Below are positions 31,546 through 41,527 of a stretch of 46,362 nucleotides of DNA, piece by piece; positions within the stretch are counted from its first letter, which is position 1; each line of letters starts with the position of its first letter. A program made the translations under genes and the position numbers. The DNA lies in contig JAPZRF010000005.1 of the NCBI GenBank assembly GCA_027531145.1, positions 1-46,362 of the forward strand, in the 5' to 3' direction. This DNA is from Brevundimonas sp. Its GTDB lineage: Bacteria; Pseudomonadota; Alphaproteobacteria; Caulobacterales; Caulobacteraceae. The notes under the pieces were generated by a model, which was given only the letters and a program-made list of their open reading frames with translations, had not been told where the DNA came from and searched no databases.

Positions 31546-32967
31546 ATGCGCTCACTGGCCTACGCCACGGCTCGCCCGCGCTACGGGTTCTGGGACCTTG
31601 TAGGCTTGTTGCTGCGCGAGATCCTGCTGATGATTCTGGTGTTCCTGACGGTTTTTGCCCTGGCGGCGGCGGCGGTGTTCACCCTAAAGAAGACCTACAC
31701 GGCCCACGCCAGCCTGTTCGTCGGCATCGGTCAGGAGTACGTCTACCAGCCGCGCATCGGCGAGACACAGCCTTTCAACCTGCCCCAGCCGGGGGAGGTG
31801 GCTCAGTCGGAACTGACCATCCTCAAGAGCCAGGCCCTCGCCCAGCGCGTCTTGCGCACCGTCGGCGTGGAGGCGGTGCTGGGCGAGCCGGGGACGGAGG
31901 TTCAGGCCCTGCGCGCCTTCAGCAATCGGCTTGGCGTAGTTATGACCCCGACCAGCGGCATCCTCGATCTCGGCTATGAAGACGAGGACGCCGAACGGGC
32001 AGCGCGGATCCTAAACGCCACCATCGACCAGTACCTGCTGTATCGTCGCGAGGTGTTCCAGAACCCGGCCGGGGCGCTGCTGCGCGGCCAGCGCCAGCGC
32101 TTCGAGCAGGATCTCGCCGAAGCGGACTCGGCCTACGGGTCCTTCCTGCAGACGAACGACCTCGGCGACTTCACGGCGCAGAAGGCTGCGCTCGCGGCGA
32201 CGTATCAGACCGTGTTCGCCGAACGGCTGTCGGTCGAGGCCCAACTCAACCAGGCGCGCCAGCGGGTCGCTACGCTTGAGGCGCAGCAGGCGACCACCCC
32301 GGCCGAAGTGGCCCTGCAACAGGACCTGAACATTTCGGCGCAGGATCAGATCCTCCAGCTGCGAACCGAGCGCGAGCAGCTGCTGGCGCGCTACCAGCCG
32401 GGTTCCCAGCCGGTGCGCGAGATCGAGACCCGGATCGCACAGCTGCAGGCCTATGTCGGCACCGGTACGGCGGTCGGCGCGCGTGAGGTGCGGCTGGGAC
32501 CGAACCCGGTCTGGGTCGAGCTAGAGACCAACCGCATCAACGCCCGGGCCGACCGGGACTCCCTGGCGGCCCGCCTCGTCGCCCTTGATCGCCAGCTGGT
32601 TCTGATCCGGCAGCGGCAGGGCGAGCTGACCCGTCTTGAGTCGGAGAACGCCACCCTGGCGTCGAGCCGCGAGGTGCTCACCGCCTCTATCCGGGAGTTC
32701 CAACAGCGCGAGGCGCGCAGCCGCGCCGAGACCAACCTCTCGGCAGACGGGGTGGACTCGATTACGGTCTTGGCCCGCGCTGCGCCGCCTACGCGGGGCA
32801 AGAGCCTGAAGGCACCGCTGCTGGCGCTGGGGTTCCTGTTCGCGGGGATCACCGCCGTGTGTGCAGGGTTGATCCGGGTCTTCTCCCGCTCGGGCCTCCC
32901 TACTGCGAGTTCGGCCGAGCGCACTCTCGGCCTGCCCGTCCTGGCCGTGGCTCCGGTCAAGGGCTGA
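31546..32967 (+). CDS. hfsA: Polysaccharide chain-length/co-polymerase protein (Wzz-GumC family, HfsA)
   Basis: An inner-membrane protein that controls polymer length and links synthesis to the export channel. The product is 473 residues. The two membrane helices are at about 22-48 (EILLMILVFLTVFALAAAAVF) and about 423-445 (LLALGFLFAGITAVCAGLI), with a Wzz domain after the first and long periplasmic coiled coils (about 190-390) between them. No kinase domain is fused; the kinase-like part is the separate hfsB gene, one base after the stop. This split arrangement matches the Caulobacter hfsD-hfsA-hfsB group. Confidence 0.87.
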   Translation: MRSLAYATARPRYGFWDLVGLLLREILLMILVFLTVFALAAAAVFTLKKTYTAHASLFVGIGQEYVYQPRIGETQPFNLPQPGEVAQSELTILKSQALAQRVLRTVGVEAVLGEPGTEVQALRAFSNRLGVVMTPTSGILDLGYEDEDAERAARILNATIDQYLLYRREVFQNPAGALLRGQRQRFEQDLAEADSAYGSFLQTNDLGDFTAQKAALAATYQTVFAERLSVEAQLNQARQRVATLEAQQATTPAEVALQQDLNISAQDQILQLRTEREQLLARYQPGSQPVREIETRIAQLQAYVGTGTAVGAREVRLGPNPVWVELETNRINARADRDSLAARLVALDRQLVLIRQRQGELTRLESENATLASSREVLTASIREFQQREARSRAETNLSADGVDSITVLARAAPPTRGKSLKAPLLALGFLFAGITAVCAGLIRVFSRSGLPTASSAERTLGLPVLAVAPVKG

Positions 32968-32968
32968 C

Positions 32969-33712
32969 GTGTTAGGCTTGGCTGTGCCTTGCGTTCCCGA
33001 CGGCGATTCGATGGTCGACCTGACGTCCGAGATGGCCGCGCTGTGGGCGGCGCTGGGGCCCGGTTCCGCGCGTCGCGGCCGGGTCATCCAGTTCGTCGCG
33101 GCGGCGAGCGGAGAGGGCACCTCCACTGTGGCCCGAGAGTTCGCCCGGCTGGCCGCGGTGCGGGCCCGCAAGCCTGTGTGGCTGATTGACGGCGACCTGA
33201 GACAACCCTCTCAGCTGGAGGCGGCGTCGGCGGAGCCGGAGCGCTTTGGCCAGTTGGGCGACCCTGTGTTCGCCAGCCCGGACGACTCCGCGTTCTTTTC
33301 GGTCAATCCGCCGGTCAGGGCGAAGGATGGGCGGAGTATCCCCCCGGCCCGGCTCCTCAGTGCCCGGCCGGCGCTTGGCGGGAGGCTTTGGATCACCCTC
33401 TTCCGCGCCGAAGCCCTGCGCACCGGCCAGAAGGTCGAGCCCTCGCCGGACCCGGCCTACTGGGAGGCGATGCGGTGCCATGCGGAGACGGTGGTGATCG
33501 ACGCTCCGGCCGCGGACCGCAATGATCTGGCTGCGACGCTGGCCCCGCTGGTCGACCTGACGGTGCTGGTAGTCGCGGCCGAGACGACGCCAGCCGGCCA
33601 GGCGGCGGCCCTGCGTGACCTGATCGTGAGCGCAGGCGGGCAGATCGCCGGCGTGGTGCTGAACCGCAGCACCTACCGTCCGCCGGGGCCGCTCAGGCGT
33701 TTCTTGCGCTGA
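32969..33712 (+). CDS. hfsB: HfsB, polysaccharide BY-kinase-like protein with altered Walker A
   Basis: This encodes 247 residues from GTG at 32969 (ATG 33011 is an alternative start). It resembles the cytoplasmic ATPase partner of Wzc-type co-polymerases: VDLTSEMAALWAALG, then the nucleotide-site loop AASGEGTSTVAREFARLAA, then VWLIDGDLRQPS (Walker A'-like Asp) and VVIDAPAADRND. In active members the loop is GEGKST; here Lys is Thr, so ATP binding is likely weak or absent. No Tyr-rich C-terminal cluster is present. The stop overlaps the end of the convergent GT2 gene by 20 bases. The name is by context with hfsA and hfsD. Confidence 0.8.
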   Translation: MLGLAVPCVPDGDSMVDLTSEMAALWAALGPGSARRGRVIQFVAAASGEGTSTVAREFARLAAVRARKPVWLIDGDLRQPSQLEAASAEPERFGQLGDPVFASPDDSAFFSVNPPVRAKDGRSIPPARLLSARPALGGRLWITLFRAEALRTGQKVEPSPDPAYWEAMRCHAETVVIDAPAADRNDLAATLAPLVDLTVLVVAAETTPAGQAAALRDLIVSAGGQIAGVVLNRSTYRPPGPLRRFLR

Positions 33713-34661
33713 CAGGTCTTTCTTTAGCCCCGGCACGCTGCAGCCGGGCCATCTCGGCCGCGCCATAGAAGGCCGGCTCGAGCCCGGGCATCCACAGCAG
33801 CTTGCCGAGTCCACGGGCGGCGCGATCCAGCCACCAGGCGCGACGCGGGTGCCAGATCAGGAAGCCGACCGCGGCCAGCCCGCCGAACACTACCACCTGG
33901 GCCGCGCCGATCGCCATCCAGTGCACGAGGCCAAGGGAGCGCCCGTGGCGGCGGGCCGTTTGGCTTGGCCCCTGGCCATAGGCGAAGGCGCGTGTCAGGG
34001 CGTAGCGCAGGGTGGCGCGGTGGGCCGGGGCGAATTCCTCGACCCGGGCGTTGGGGGCCCAGCCAAAGCCCCCGCCACGCGCCGCCAGCGCCGAAAACAG
34101 CGCGTCGTCCTCCCCGCCGGCATGGTCGGCAGCAGGATTGAACGGGGCAGGCCCCGGCAGGGCGGCGACGCGTACCATCAGGCTGTTGCCGCAGCCGAAG
34201 GGCTGGGTGAGGTGGCCGACGACGGCGGGACCCTCGCGGCCGAAGAAGGCCTCCAGATAGGGCTGCAGCCAGGCCGGTGCATCCGGGGCGCGGCCCTGGA
34301 TCGGGCCGAACACTACCTCGGCGCGGGTTTCGGCCTGGGCCGCCAGCAGGGCCGCGAGCCAGTCGGGCGAGGCCGCCTCGTCGTCGTCGAGAAAGGCGAT
34401 CAGCGGCGCACTGGTGGCGGCCAGTCCGGCGTTTCTGGCCGTCGCCACGCCCGGGTCCGGTGCGTGGACATAGCGGACTGGGAAGGGACCCGTGCTCGCT
34501 TCAACAGTTGATAGCGCCGTGCCCTCCGGGTCGTTGTCGACTACGACGACCTCGGCCAGCCGTTTGTCGACGCCGGTCTGCGCCTGCACCGAGGCGAGGG
34601 CCCGGGCGAGGCTGTCGGGCCGCCGAAGCGTCGGGATCAGTACCGCCACATCGCCACTCAT
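33693..34661 (-). CDS. GT2-family glycosyltransferase with C-terminal membrane segment
   Basis: This encodes 322 residues. The start ATG (34661) overlaps the previous stop as ATGA. A GT-A fold GT2 domain occupies about 5-220: VAVLIPTLRRPDSLARALA, VVVDNDPEG, and the metal-binding AFLDDDEAAS (DDD). A conserved GGEDDALFSAL element (catalytic ED) follows. The C-terminal part has one to two membrane segments (HWMAIGAAQVVVFGGLAAV), so it is membrane-attached. It is the last gene of the hfsE-hfsF-hfsG operon. Caulobacter has a further GT2, HfsL, needed for holdfast; this could be its counterpart, but the sequence alone cannot decide between HfsL and another sugar transferase. Confidence 0.8.
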   Translation of the reverse strand: MSGDVAVLIPTLRRPDSLARALASVQAQTGVDKRLAEVVVVDNDPEGTALSTVEASTGPFPVRYVHAPDPGVATARNAGLAATSAPLIAFLDDDEAASPDWLAALLAAQAETRAEVVFGPIQGRAPDAPAWLQPYLEAFFGREGPAVVGHLTQPFGCGNSLMVRVAALPGPAPFNPAADHAGGEDDALFSALAARGGGFGWAPNARVEEFAPAHRATLRYALTRAFAYGQGPSQTARRHGRSLGLVHWMAIGAAQVVVFGGLAAVGFLIWHPRRAWWLDRAARGLGKLLWMPGLEPAFYGAAEMARLQRAGAKERPVSARNA

Positions 34662-35593
34662 GGCAGGGCTCCGGCGTATACAGCGGCGCGGTAGAGGCGC
34701 AGGGCGAAGGCGCGGGCGCGGACCGGCAGCCGGGGCTCTTCGGCGGCCTTCAGGGCCAGCCGCGCGGTGACCGCGGGCGGCCAGGGCAGGCGCTGCAGCA
34801 GGCGGGCGGCGCGATAGCCGGGCCAGTTGCGCACCTCCGGGTGGCGCTCCGCGACCCGCGCGAAGTTGGCCCCGGAAGAGGCGTACTTGGCCGCCAGCGT
34901 CGCGACCGTATCGAGCCCCATATGGGTGGCGGGATTGTCGGGATGCAGCACCTTGTGGCGGCGGGCGACCCGCAGGCCCCACTCCACATCTTCCCAACCC
35001 CAGCCGGAGAATCCGGTGTCGAAAGCCTCGGCCGAAAAGACGTCGCGACGGACCATCAGGTTGGAGGTGTAAACATACTTCTCCGGGGTCCTGGCGCGGA
35101 CCGCGGCGGGGATGCATTCCGAGGCGGCGGCAAGGGCACGGTGCACTGCGAACTCCGGGGCATCCGGAGCCTGGAGCAGGGAGAACCCGCCAATCGCGAC
35201 GGCCGGAGTCTGCACGGCCTCGAGGTCGGCCCAGACCTGAAGAAAGTCGGGCGCATCGGGCCGCATGTCGCTATCAAGAAACAGGAAAGTTCGGCCGCGC
35301 GCAGCGGCGGCCAACCGGTTGCGGCCGCGCGCCCGGCCGACATTCTGCGACAGTACGACCAGCCTGGCAGGCAGGGCGAGGCGCGCCAGCCGCTGCGCCA
35401 CCCGGGTGGTCAGGGCGGCGTCGCCACCGCCGTCGTCAAGCAGGACCAGCTCGATTGCGCCGGCGAGGGCGGCGGCCTCGGAGTCGAGCCGCCGAATCAG
35501 GTCCGACGGATCGTTGCGATGGAAGGGGATCAGCACCGAGAGTCGCGGGCGGGCGTCGGGCCAGGCGGCATTGTCGATCTCGCGGGTGGTCAT
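34658..35593 (-). CDS. hfsG: GT2-family glycosyltransferase, HfsG-like
   Basis: This encodes 311 residues. The GT-A fold has LSVLIPFHRNDPSDL, VLLDDGGGD, RGRNRLAAAARG and the metal-site FLFLDSDMRPD (DSD). The acceptor-side motif GFSGWGWEDVEWGLR carries the ED pair typical of GT2 enzymes making GlcNAc-containing polymers. No membrane helix is apparent. It overlaps hfsF by four bases (ATGA) and the following GT2 by four bases. In Caulobacter HfsG is a GT2 N-acetyl-glucosaminyl- or related transferase after initiation by HfsE. The length agrees with HfsG (about 310 residues). Confidence 0.78.
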   Translation of the reverse strand: MTTREIDNAAWPDARPRLSVLIPFHRNDPSDLIRRLDSEAAALAGAIELVLLDDGGGDAALTTRVAQRLARLALPARLVVLSQNVGRARGRNRLAAAARGRTFLFLDSDMRPDAPDFLQVWADLEAVQTPAVAIGGFSLLQAPDAPEFAVHRALAAASECIPAAVRARTPEKYVYTSNLMVRRDVFSAEAFDTGFSGWGWEDVEWGLRVARRHKVLHPDNPATHMGLDTVATLAAKYASSGANFARVAERHPEVRNWPGYRAARLLQRLPWPPAVTARLALKAAEEPRLPVRARAFALRLYRAAVYAGALP

Positions 35594-37038
35594 GCCGAGA
35601 CCTCACGAGTCATTCGCACTTGCCACTGGCGCTTCAGCACGCCGCGCACGCCGGCGGCGTCGAGCGCGACGGCAACGAGGCCGTACACCAGGGTACCGAC
35701 CCCGGCCTTTAGAAGGAGCTCGGGCAGGCCGCCGGGCGAGGGCATCACAAGGACGACCGCTGCCATCACCGCCGTAGCGACGCCGCAGCGAAGCAGCGCG
35801 GGCCAGGGTGCCGGCAGGGGGAGTACGCGCCGACCGATCAGGATCGCCGCCGCCAGGCCGAGGCTATAGCTGAGGGCGGTCGCCAGCGCCGCCCCGGTCA
35901 GGCCAAGCACGGGGATCAGCACGAGGTTGAGCACCACATTGGCTCCCGCCGGGATGGCCATGGTCAGGAACAGCGCCCGGGTATTGCGGCCGAGGGTGAA
36001 GGCCTGCCCGAAATAGTAGGTGGTCAGGCCGGCCATCAGGGCCGACAGGGCGATGAGGGGAGTCACCGACGCCGTAGCAGCGCGCAGTTCCTTGCCGATC
36101 ATCAGTTCGGCAAGCGGGTGGGCGGTGAGCGCGAGGCCGACGGCCGCGGGCAGGGCCAGAAACAGGAACAGCGACGCCTGCTCGCGCGCCGCCTCGTCGA
36201 GGCGAGCCCGACCGCCGCGCTCCAGCGCCATCACCAGCGCGGGCCCGCCGGCCGAGCCGAGCCAGATGAACAGCACATCGAGCGTGCGATTCGAGAGGCT
36301 GTAGGCGGCATGGTAGGCTCCGACCGCGGCGTCATCGAGGAAGAGCGCCAGCAGGAACCGGTCGGTCGAGGTCAGCACCAGGGCCAGGGCGAGGGACGCG
36401 GCGATGGGGAAGCCATAGCTGGCGTAGCGCGCCAGTCGTTCGCGCCGGTAGGTGCCGCCCCGGCCCAGGCGCCACTCACCGGGCAGGACGAACGGCAGGA
36501 TCAGGAGCGGTGCCAGCGACAGTCCGAGCATCGGGGCCGCCCCGCCGGTGCCAGCCAGCGCGAAGCCGATGCCCAGGGCGAGTCCGCCGACGGCCGTGGC
36601 GATATCGACGGTCGCGGCGCGCCCGACTTTGCCGGCGGCGCGGAAGTGCTCCTGGGCCAGCTTGCCCAGGCAACGCAGCGGGGCACCCGGCACGCCGGCC
36701 GCCAGCGCCGCCTTGAGACCCGCCTCGACCGGCAGCGCGAGGATCAGCAGGCCGGCGACCGGCACAAACACCGCCGAGAGGATCAGGGTGGCGCGATACA
36801 GGCTGTGGAAGTGGTCGGTCAGGTCAGGCCCGCGCTCCGCCGCCCAGAAGCGGGCCATTCCGGCCTCCAGCCAGGTGAAGACGGCGACGTGGCTTAGCGT
36901 CATGACCGCGAAGGCGAGGGCGTACTGGCCGTACTCGTCTGCGTGCAGCAGTCGCGTGAACAGGAACAGACCGAGGAAGCCGGTCACTCCGCTGACGATG
37001 TTGGCCGGCAGATAGCCCCAGACCCCGCGCCAGAACAT
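35590..37038 (-). CDS. hfsF: Polysaccharide flippase (Wzx/MOP family, HfsF-like)
   Basis: This translocates lipid-linked repeat units across the inner membrane. The product is 482 residues, with about twelve to fourteen membrane helices and the oligosaccharide flippase pattern at the N-terminus (NIVSGVTGFLGLFLFTRLLHADEYGQYAL). The internal repeat of MOP transporters is seen in the second half (ALSALMAGLTTYYFGQAFTLG, NVVLNLVLIPVLGLTGAALATALSY). It begins one base inside hfsE (TGATG) and ends four bases inside hfsG, so translation of the three is tightly coupled. Confidence 0.87.
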   Translation of the reverse strand: MFWRGVWGYLPANIVSGVTGFLGLFLFTRLLHADEYGQYALAFAVMTLSHVAVFTWLEAGMARFWAAERGPDLTDHFHSLYRATLILSAVFVPVAGLLILALPVEAGLKAALAAGVPGAPLRCLGKLAQEHFRAAGKVGRAATVDIATAVGGLALGIGFALAGTGGAAPMLGLSLAPLLILPFVLPGEWRLGRGGTYRRERLARYASYGFPIAASLALALVLTSTDRFLLALFLDDAAVGAYHAAYSLSNRTLDVLFIWLGSAGGPALVMALERGGRARLDEAAREQASLFLFLALPAAVGLALTAHPLAELMIGKELRAATASVTPLIALSALMAGLTTYYFGQAFTLGRNTRALFLTMAIPAGANVVLNLVLIPVLGLTGAALATALSYSLGLAAAILIGRRVLPLPAPWPALLRCGVATAVMAAVVLVMPSPGGLPELLLKAGVGTLVYGLVAVALDAAGVRGVLKRQWQVRMTREVSA

Positions 37039-38582
37039 CAGCGCACCGCCCGACGGTCGCCGAGCAGCACCGGCACCGTCAGGACCATGATCTTCAGGTC
37101 CAGCCAGAAGGACTGGCGTTCGATGTACTCAATGTCGAGCTTGATGCGCCGCTGGACCTCTGCGGCGCTGTGCAGCGGTCCGCGCGAGCCATGGACGGCG
37201 GCCCATCCGGTCAGACCGGGCTTTAGACGGTGCCGGCGGGCGTAGTCGGCCACCAGCCGGGCGGACTCGGTTTCGCCGGTCTTCATGCCGACGGCGTGGG
37301 GCCGGGGGCCGACCAGCGACATCTCGCCGGACAGGACGTTGAACAGCTGGGGCAGCTCGTCGAGGCTGGTGGCGCGGATGATGCGCCCAACCCGGGTGAC
37401 GCGGTCGTCACCAGCGGTGACCTGGCGCGCCGCCGAGGCGTCGGCTGCCTCCTGGCGCATCGAGCGGAACTTCCACACGAGGAACTGTTCCTGGTTGAAG
37501 CCGTGCCGGCGCTGCCGGAAGAAGATCGGCCCGGGGCTGTCGAGGCACACGGCGAGGGCCACGATGGCCAGTAGGGGGCTGAGCAGCACCAACGCCGTGC
37601 CGGCGATGACGAGATCCTGCACCCGCTTGGCGAAGGCGCGGCGCGCCGGGTCCGGCGGCGTCAGGGGGGCGAAGGCCGGCAAGGCGAGGCGACGGTAGGC
37701 GCTCTCCAGATCACTTGAGGTGCGGGGGTCCAGCAGGAGTGTGACGTCGGTCGGCAGGCCGGACAGCTTCCCGACCAATTCGCGCAGCCGGGCCTGGGCG
37801 CTGGCGGGGACGGCGATGGCAATGCGGTCGACGTGCGCCGACAGCCGGTGAGTGAGCAGGGCGTCGGAGTCGCCCAGCACCGGGACGCCCGCCACGGGCT
37901 CAGGGCCCCGATCGGCGCGGTCGTCGAATACGCCGAGCACGGCGAGATCGCGGCTCTGGACCGCCCGCCGGATCAGTGCCTCGGCATCGCGGGTAGCGCC
38001 AACAATAACGATCGAGGGTGTCAGTAGCCCACCTTGACGCCAGCGTTCGGCCAGCCCGGCGTAGACCAGATGCGTGGCCCCCAGTGCCAGGCCGGCGGCT
38101 ACGGTCCAGGCCGCGGCGAGGCTGGCCGGGCCCGATTCCGGGCGGGCGGCCCCGACGACGGCGGCCAGGCCCCAGGCGATGAGGCCGCCTGCCAGCGCTG
38201 CCGTCGCAGCCAGCCCGAGGTGGCGATGCACGGCGCGGGGCCGGTGGAAGGCATAGGCGTCCAGCAGCTTGAGCACCGCCAGCGCGACGACCGTGGCGGC
38301 GGCGATCGGCGCGGCCAAGCTGAACGGAGCGGTCGCCAGCGCAGGGGCCCGGTCGATCAGCAGCGCCAGGCTTACGGCCCAGAGGACAAGAACGTCCGCC
38401 AGCCGGAAGGCGTGGGGGGCGAGCCGCACGCCCTCGCGCTCGCGCGCGTTCCGCCACAGCTCCGGTCGGAACGGACCGCGCTGACGGGTTGCCGAAGCCC
38501 GACAGCGGGGTCGAGCGTAGGTCGTATCGGACACCGTCTCAGGGGCAGCGGACAGGATGACGCGGTCAGGGTTGGCGGGCAT
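37038..38582 (-). CDS. hfsE: Undecaprenyl-phosphate sugar phosphotransferase (HfsE-like)
   Basis: This initiates synthesis by transferring a sugar phosphate to undecaprenyl phosphate at the inner membrane. The start is placed at MPANPDRVILSAAPETVSDT (38582), giving 514 residues; a longer open frame is unlikely. About four membrane helices (about 60-185) precede a CoA-binding-like domain (TPSIVIVGATRDAEAL, about 195-310), a fifth helix (VQDLVIAGTALVLLSPLLAIVAL) and the bacterial sugar transferase domain with the conserved VWKFRSMR, DELPQLFNVLSGEMSLVGPRP and LKPGLTGWAAV. The full-length, five-helix form resembles the PssY/PssZ/HfsE enzymes. It is the first gene of the four-gene operon. Confidence 0.88.
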   Translation of the reverse strand: MPANPDRVILSAAPETVSDTTYARPRCRASATRQRGPFRPELWRNAREREGVRLAPHAFRLADVLVLWAVSLALLIDRAPALATAPFSLAAPIAAATVVALAVLKLLDAYAFHRPRAVHRHLGLAATAALAGGLIAWGLAAVVGAARPESGPASLAAAWTVAAGLALGATHLVYAGLAERWRQGGLLTPSIVIVGATRDAEALIRRAVQSRDLAVLGVFDDRADRGPEPVAGVPVLGDSDALLTHRLSAHVDRIAIAVPASAQARLRELVGKLSGLPTDVTLLLDPRTSSDLESAYRRLALPAFAPLTPPDPARRAFAKRVQDLVIAGTALVLLSPLLAIVALAVCLDSPGPIFFRQRRHGFNQEQFLVWKFRSMRQEAADASAARQVTAGDDRVTRVGRIIRATSLDELPQLFNVLSGEMSLVGPRPHAVGMKTGETESARLVADYARRHRLKPGLTGWAAVHGSRGPLHSAAEVQRRIKLDIEYIERQSFWLDLKIMVLTVPVLLGDRRAVR

Positions 38583-38661
38583 GGGAATCCGGGTAGCTGA
38601 GGTACCAGACTGCCCGGGCCGCTGTGGAAATCGCGTTAACGGCGGTCCTGCCGGCCGGCGC

Positions 38662-40080
38662 TCAGCCCTGCGCGAAGGGATAGGGGCTGACCGACTTGGC
38701 CCAGTCGTCCACGGCGAGGGCGCGGTCGAGCGGTGGCGCGGCACGCTCGGCGCACGGGTGGCGCTCGCACAGACGGCAGGCCGGTCCGATCGGCGTCACC
38801 TCGGGCGCGGCGAGGTCGAGGCCGCGGGCATAAACCAGCCGCTCCGCATGGCGCAGTTCGCAGCCGAGGCCGAGGGCCAGGTCCTGACCGTCGCCGGCGG
38901 TCCCGCGGCCCTGGCGGTCGACGGTGCGGCAAAGGGTGAACCAGCGTCCACCGTCGGGGGTCTCGACGATCTGGGTCACCACCCGACCGGGCGTGCGGAA
39001 GGCGGCGTGGAGGTTCCAGCGCGGGCAGGCCCCGCCGAAGCGGGCAAAGGGGAAGCCGTCGGCAGCGAAGCGCTTGGACACATTGCCCGCCTGGTCGACT
39101 CGAATGAGGAAGAAGGGCACGCCCCGGGCACCCGGGCGCGACAGGGTGGTCATCCGGTGCGCCGCCTGCTCGAACGAGACGCCGAAGCGCGCCTGCAGCC
39201 GGGCGAGGTCATAGCCGGAGTCCTCGGCCAGCCGGTGGAAGGCACCGTAGGGCATCAGGATGGCGGCGGCGAGGGTATTGGTCAGGGACACCTTGAGCAG
39301 ACGAACGGCCGCCTCGTCCGGCGGCGCAGCGGCCGCCACCATGGTGTTCAGGGTGGCGGAGTGCTCGGTGAGGGCCAGCTGGTAGGCCACGGCGAAGGCG
39401 CGCGACGCCGGGCCGAGCGTCTCTGCCAGCAGCAGGCGTCGCCGGTGCGGGTCGAAGCGGCGGGTCCACTCGACCATGACCTCGGGCGGCAGGGTGCGGA
39501 CGGCCAGGTTGTGGCGCGTCCGCAGGCGGATCCGCGCTGCGGTCTCGAAATGTTCGGGGGCGAGGGGGTCGGCGAAAAGATCAGCGTGCAGGGCTTCGCC
39601 CAGCTGGTCCAGCTCGGGGAAGTGGTTGCGGCACCGCTGGACATGCTCGCGCACCCAGTCGGCTGGAGTCTCCTCGCCGGTCCCGCGGCCGGCACCGGCG
39701 TTATCGCGCGCCCGTCGCTCGGCGTGGGCACGGTACAACCGCAGGAAGGCGTCGGCCAGGGCAGGCGCTTCCTCGACCAGCTGCAGCACTTCGTGGCGGG
39801 GCACGGCGAGTCCGCGAAAGGTCGGATCGGCCAGGGCTTCCAGCACCTCGGCCTCGCCCACGCCGGAGGTCTGGCTAAGGGTCCTAAGATCGACATCATA
39901 GACCTCAGCCAGCCGCAGCAGCAGCTGGGCGGACACTGGCCGCTGGTTGCGTTCGATGTGGTTGAGGTAGCTGGGCGAGACGCCGAGGTCGGCCGCCATG
40001 GCCGTCTGGCTCAGCGCGAGCTGACGTCGCAGCCGCTTGAGCCGGGCACCGAGGAACAGCTTGCGGTCCGGATGAGCCAT
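38662..40080 (-). CDS. ScfR-like short-chain fatty acyl-CoA-responsive regulator
   Basis: A 472-residue DNA-binding regulator of the XRE type. The start MAHPDRKLFLGARLKRLRRQ (40080) has GGAGG five bases upstream. The N-terminal helix-turn-helix (about 15-70) includes LALSQTAMAADLGVSPSYLNHIERNQRP. The centre is an ImmA/IrrE-like fold (about 190-280); it lacks a clear HExxH, so it is probably a sensor and not a protease. The C-terminal DUF2083-type domain ends with the Cys cluster GPACRLCERHPCAERAAPPL. Corynebacterial RamB and the ScfR regulators with this architecture control glyoxylate-cycle genes. Here it is divergent from aceA across 152 bases containing two palindromes, its likely operators. 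Confidence 0.9.
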   Translation of the reverse strand: MAHPDRKLFLGARLKRLRRQLALSQTAMAADLGVSPSYLNHIERNQRPVSAQLLLRLAEVYDVDLRTLSQTSGVGEAEVLEALADPTFRGLAVPRHEVLQLVEEAPALADAFLRLYRAHAERRARDNAGAGRGTGEETPADWVREHVQRCRNHFPELDQLGEALHADLFADPLAPEHFETAARIRLRTRHNLAVRTLPPEVMVEWTRRFDPHRRRLLLAETLGPASRAFAVAYQLALTEHSATLNTMVAAAAPPDEAAVRLLKVSLTNTLAAAILMPYGAFHRLAEDSGYDLARLQARFGVSFEQAAHRMTTLSRPGARGVPFFLIRVDQAGNVSKRFAADGFPFARFGGACPRWNLHAAFRTPGRVVTQIVETPDGGRWFTLCRTVDRQGRGTAGDGQDLALGLGCELRHAERLVYARGLDLAAPEVTPIGPACRLCERHPCAERAAPPLDRALAVDDWAKSVSPYPFAQG

Positions 40081-40093
40081 GACGCCTCCGCAG

Positions 40094-40139
40094 GTCATCG
40101 TATGACTTATCATGAATGTCACAACGTGACAATTTGACA
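40094..40139. promoter_or_regulatory. Putative ScfR operators and aceA promoter -35
   Basis: Two inverted repeats with TGAC arms: GTCAT-CGT-ATGAC (40094-40106) and TGTCAC-AAC-GTGACA (40117-40131). The second ends directly before TTGACA (40134-40139), a perfect -35 on the aceA strand; a -10 near TGTATC (19-base spacing) is weak. A regulator bound at 40117-40131 would touch the RNA polymerase site. The first palindrome is 14 bases from the scfR start, fitting autoregulation. Confidence 0.55.
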
Positions 40140-40232
40140 GGAACTTTGAACTGAAAGCTGTATCAATTCCGACCGTCGTGGTGCTGGGTAGTCGCAGAGG
40201 CGCAACCAGGCGCCTGACGATGAGGCTCCGCC

Positions 40233-41513
<1,281 letters not shown>

Positions 41514-41527
41514 CCGGAGAGATGACC

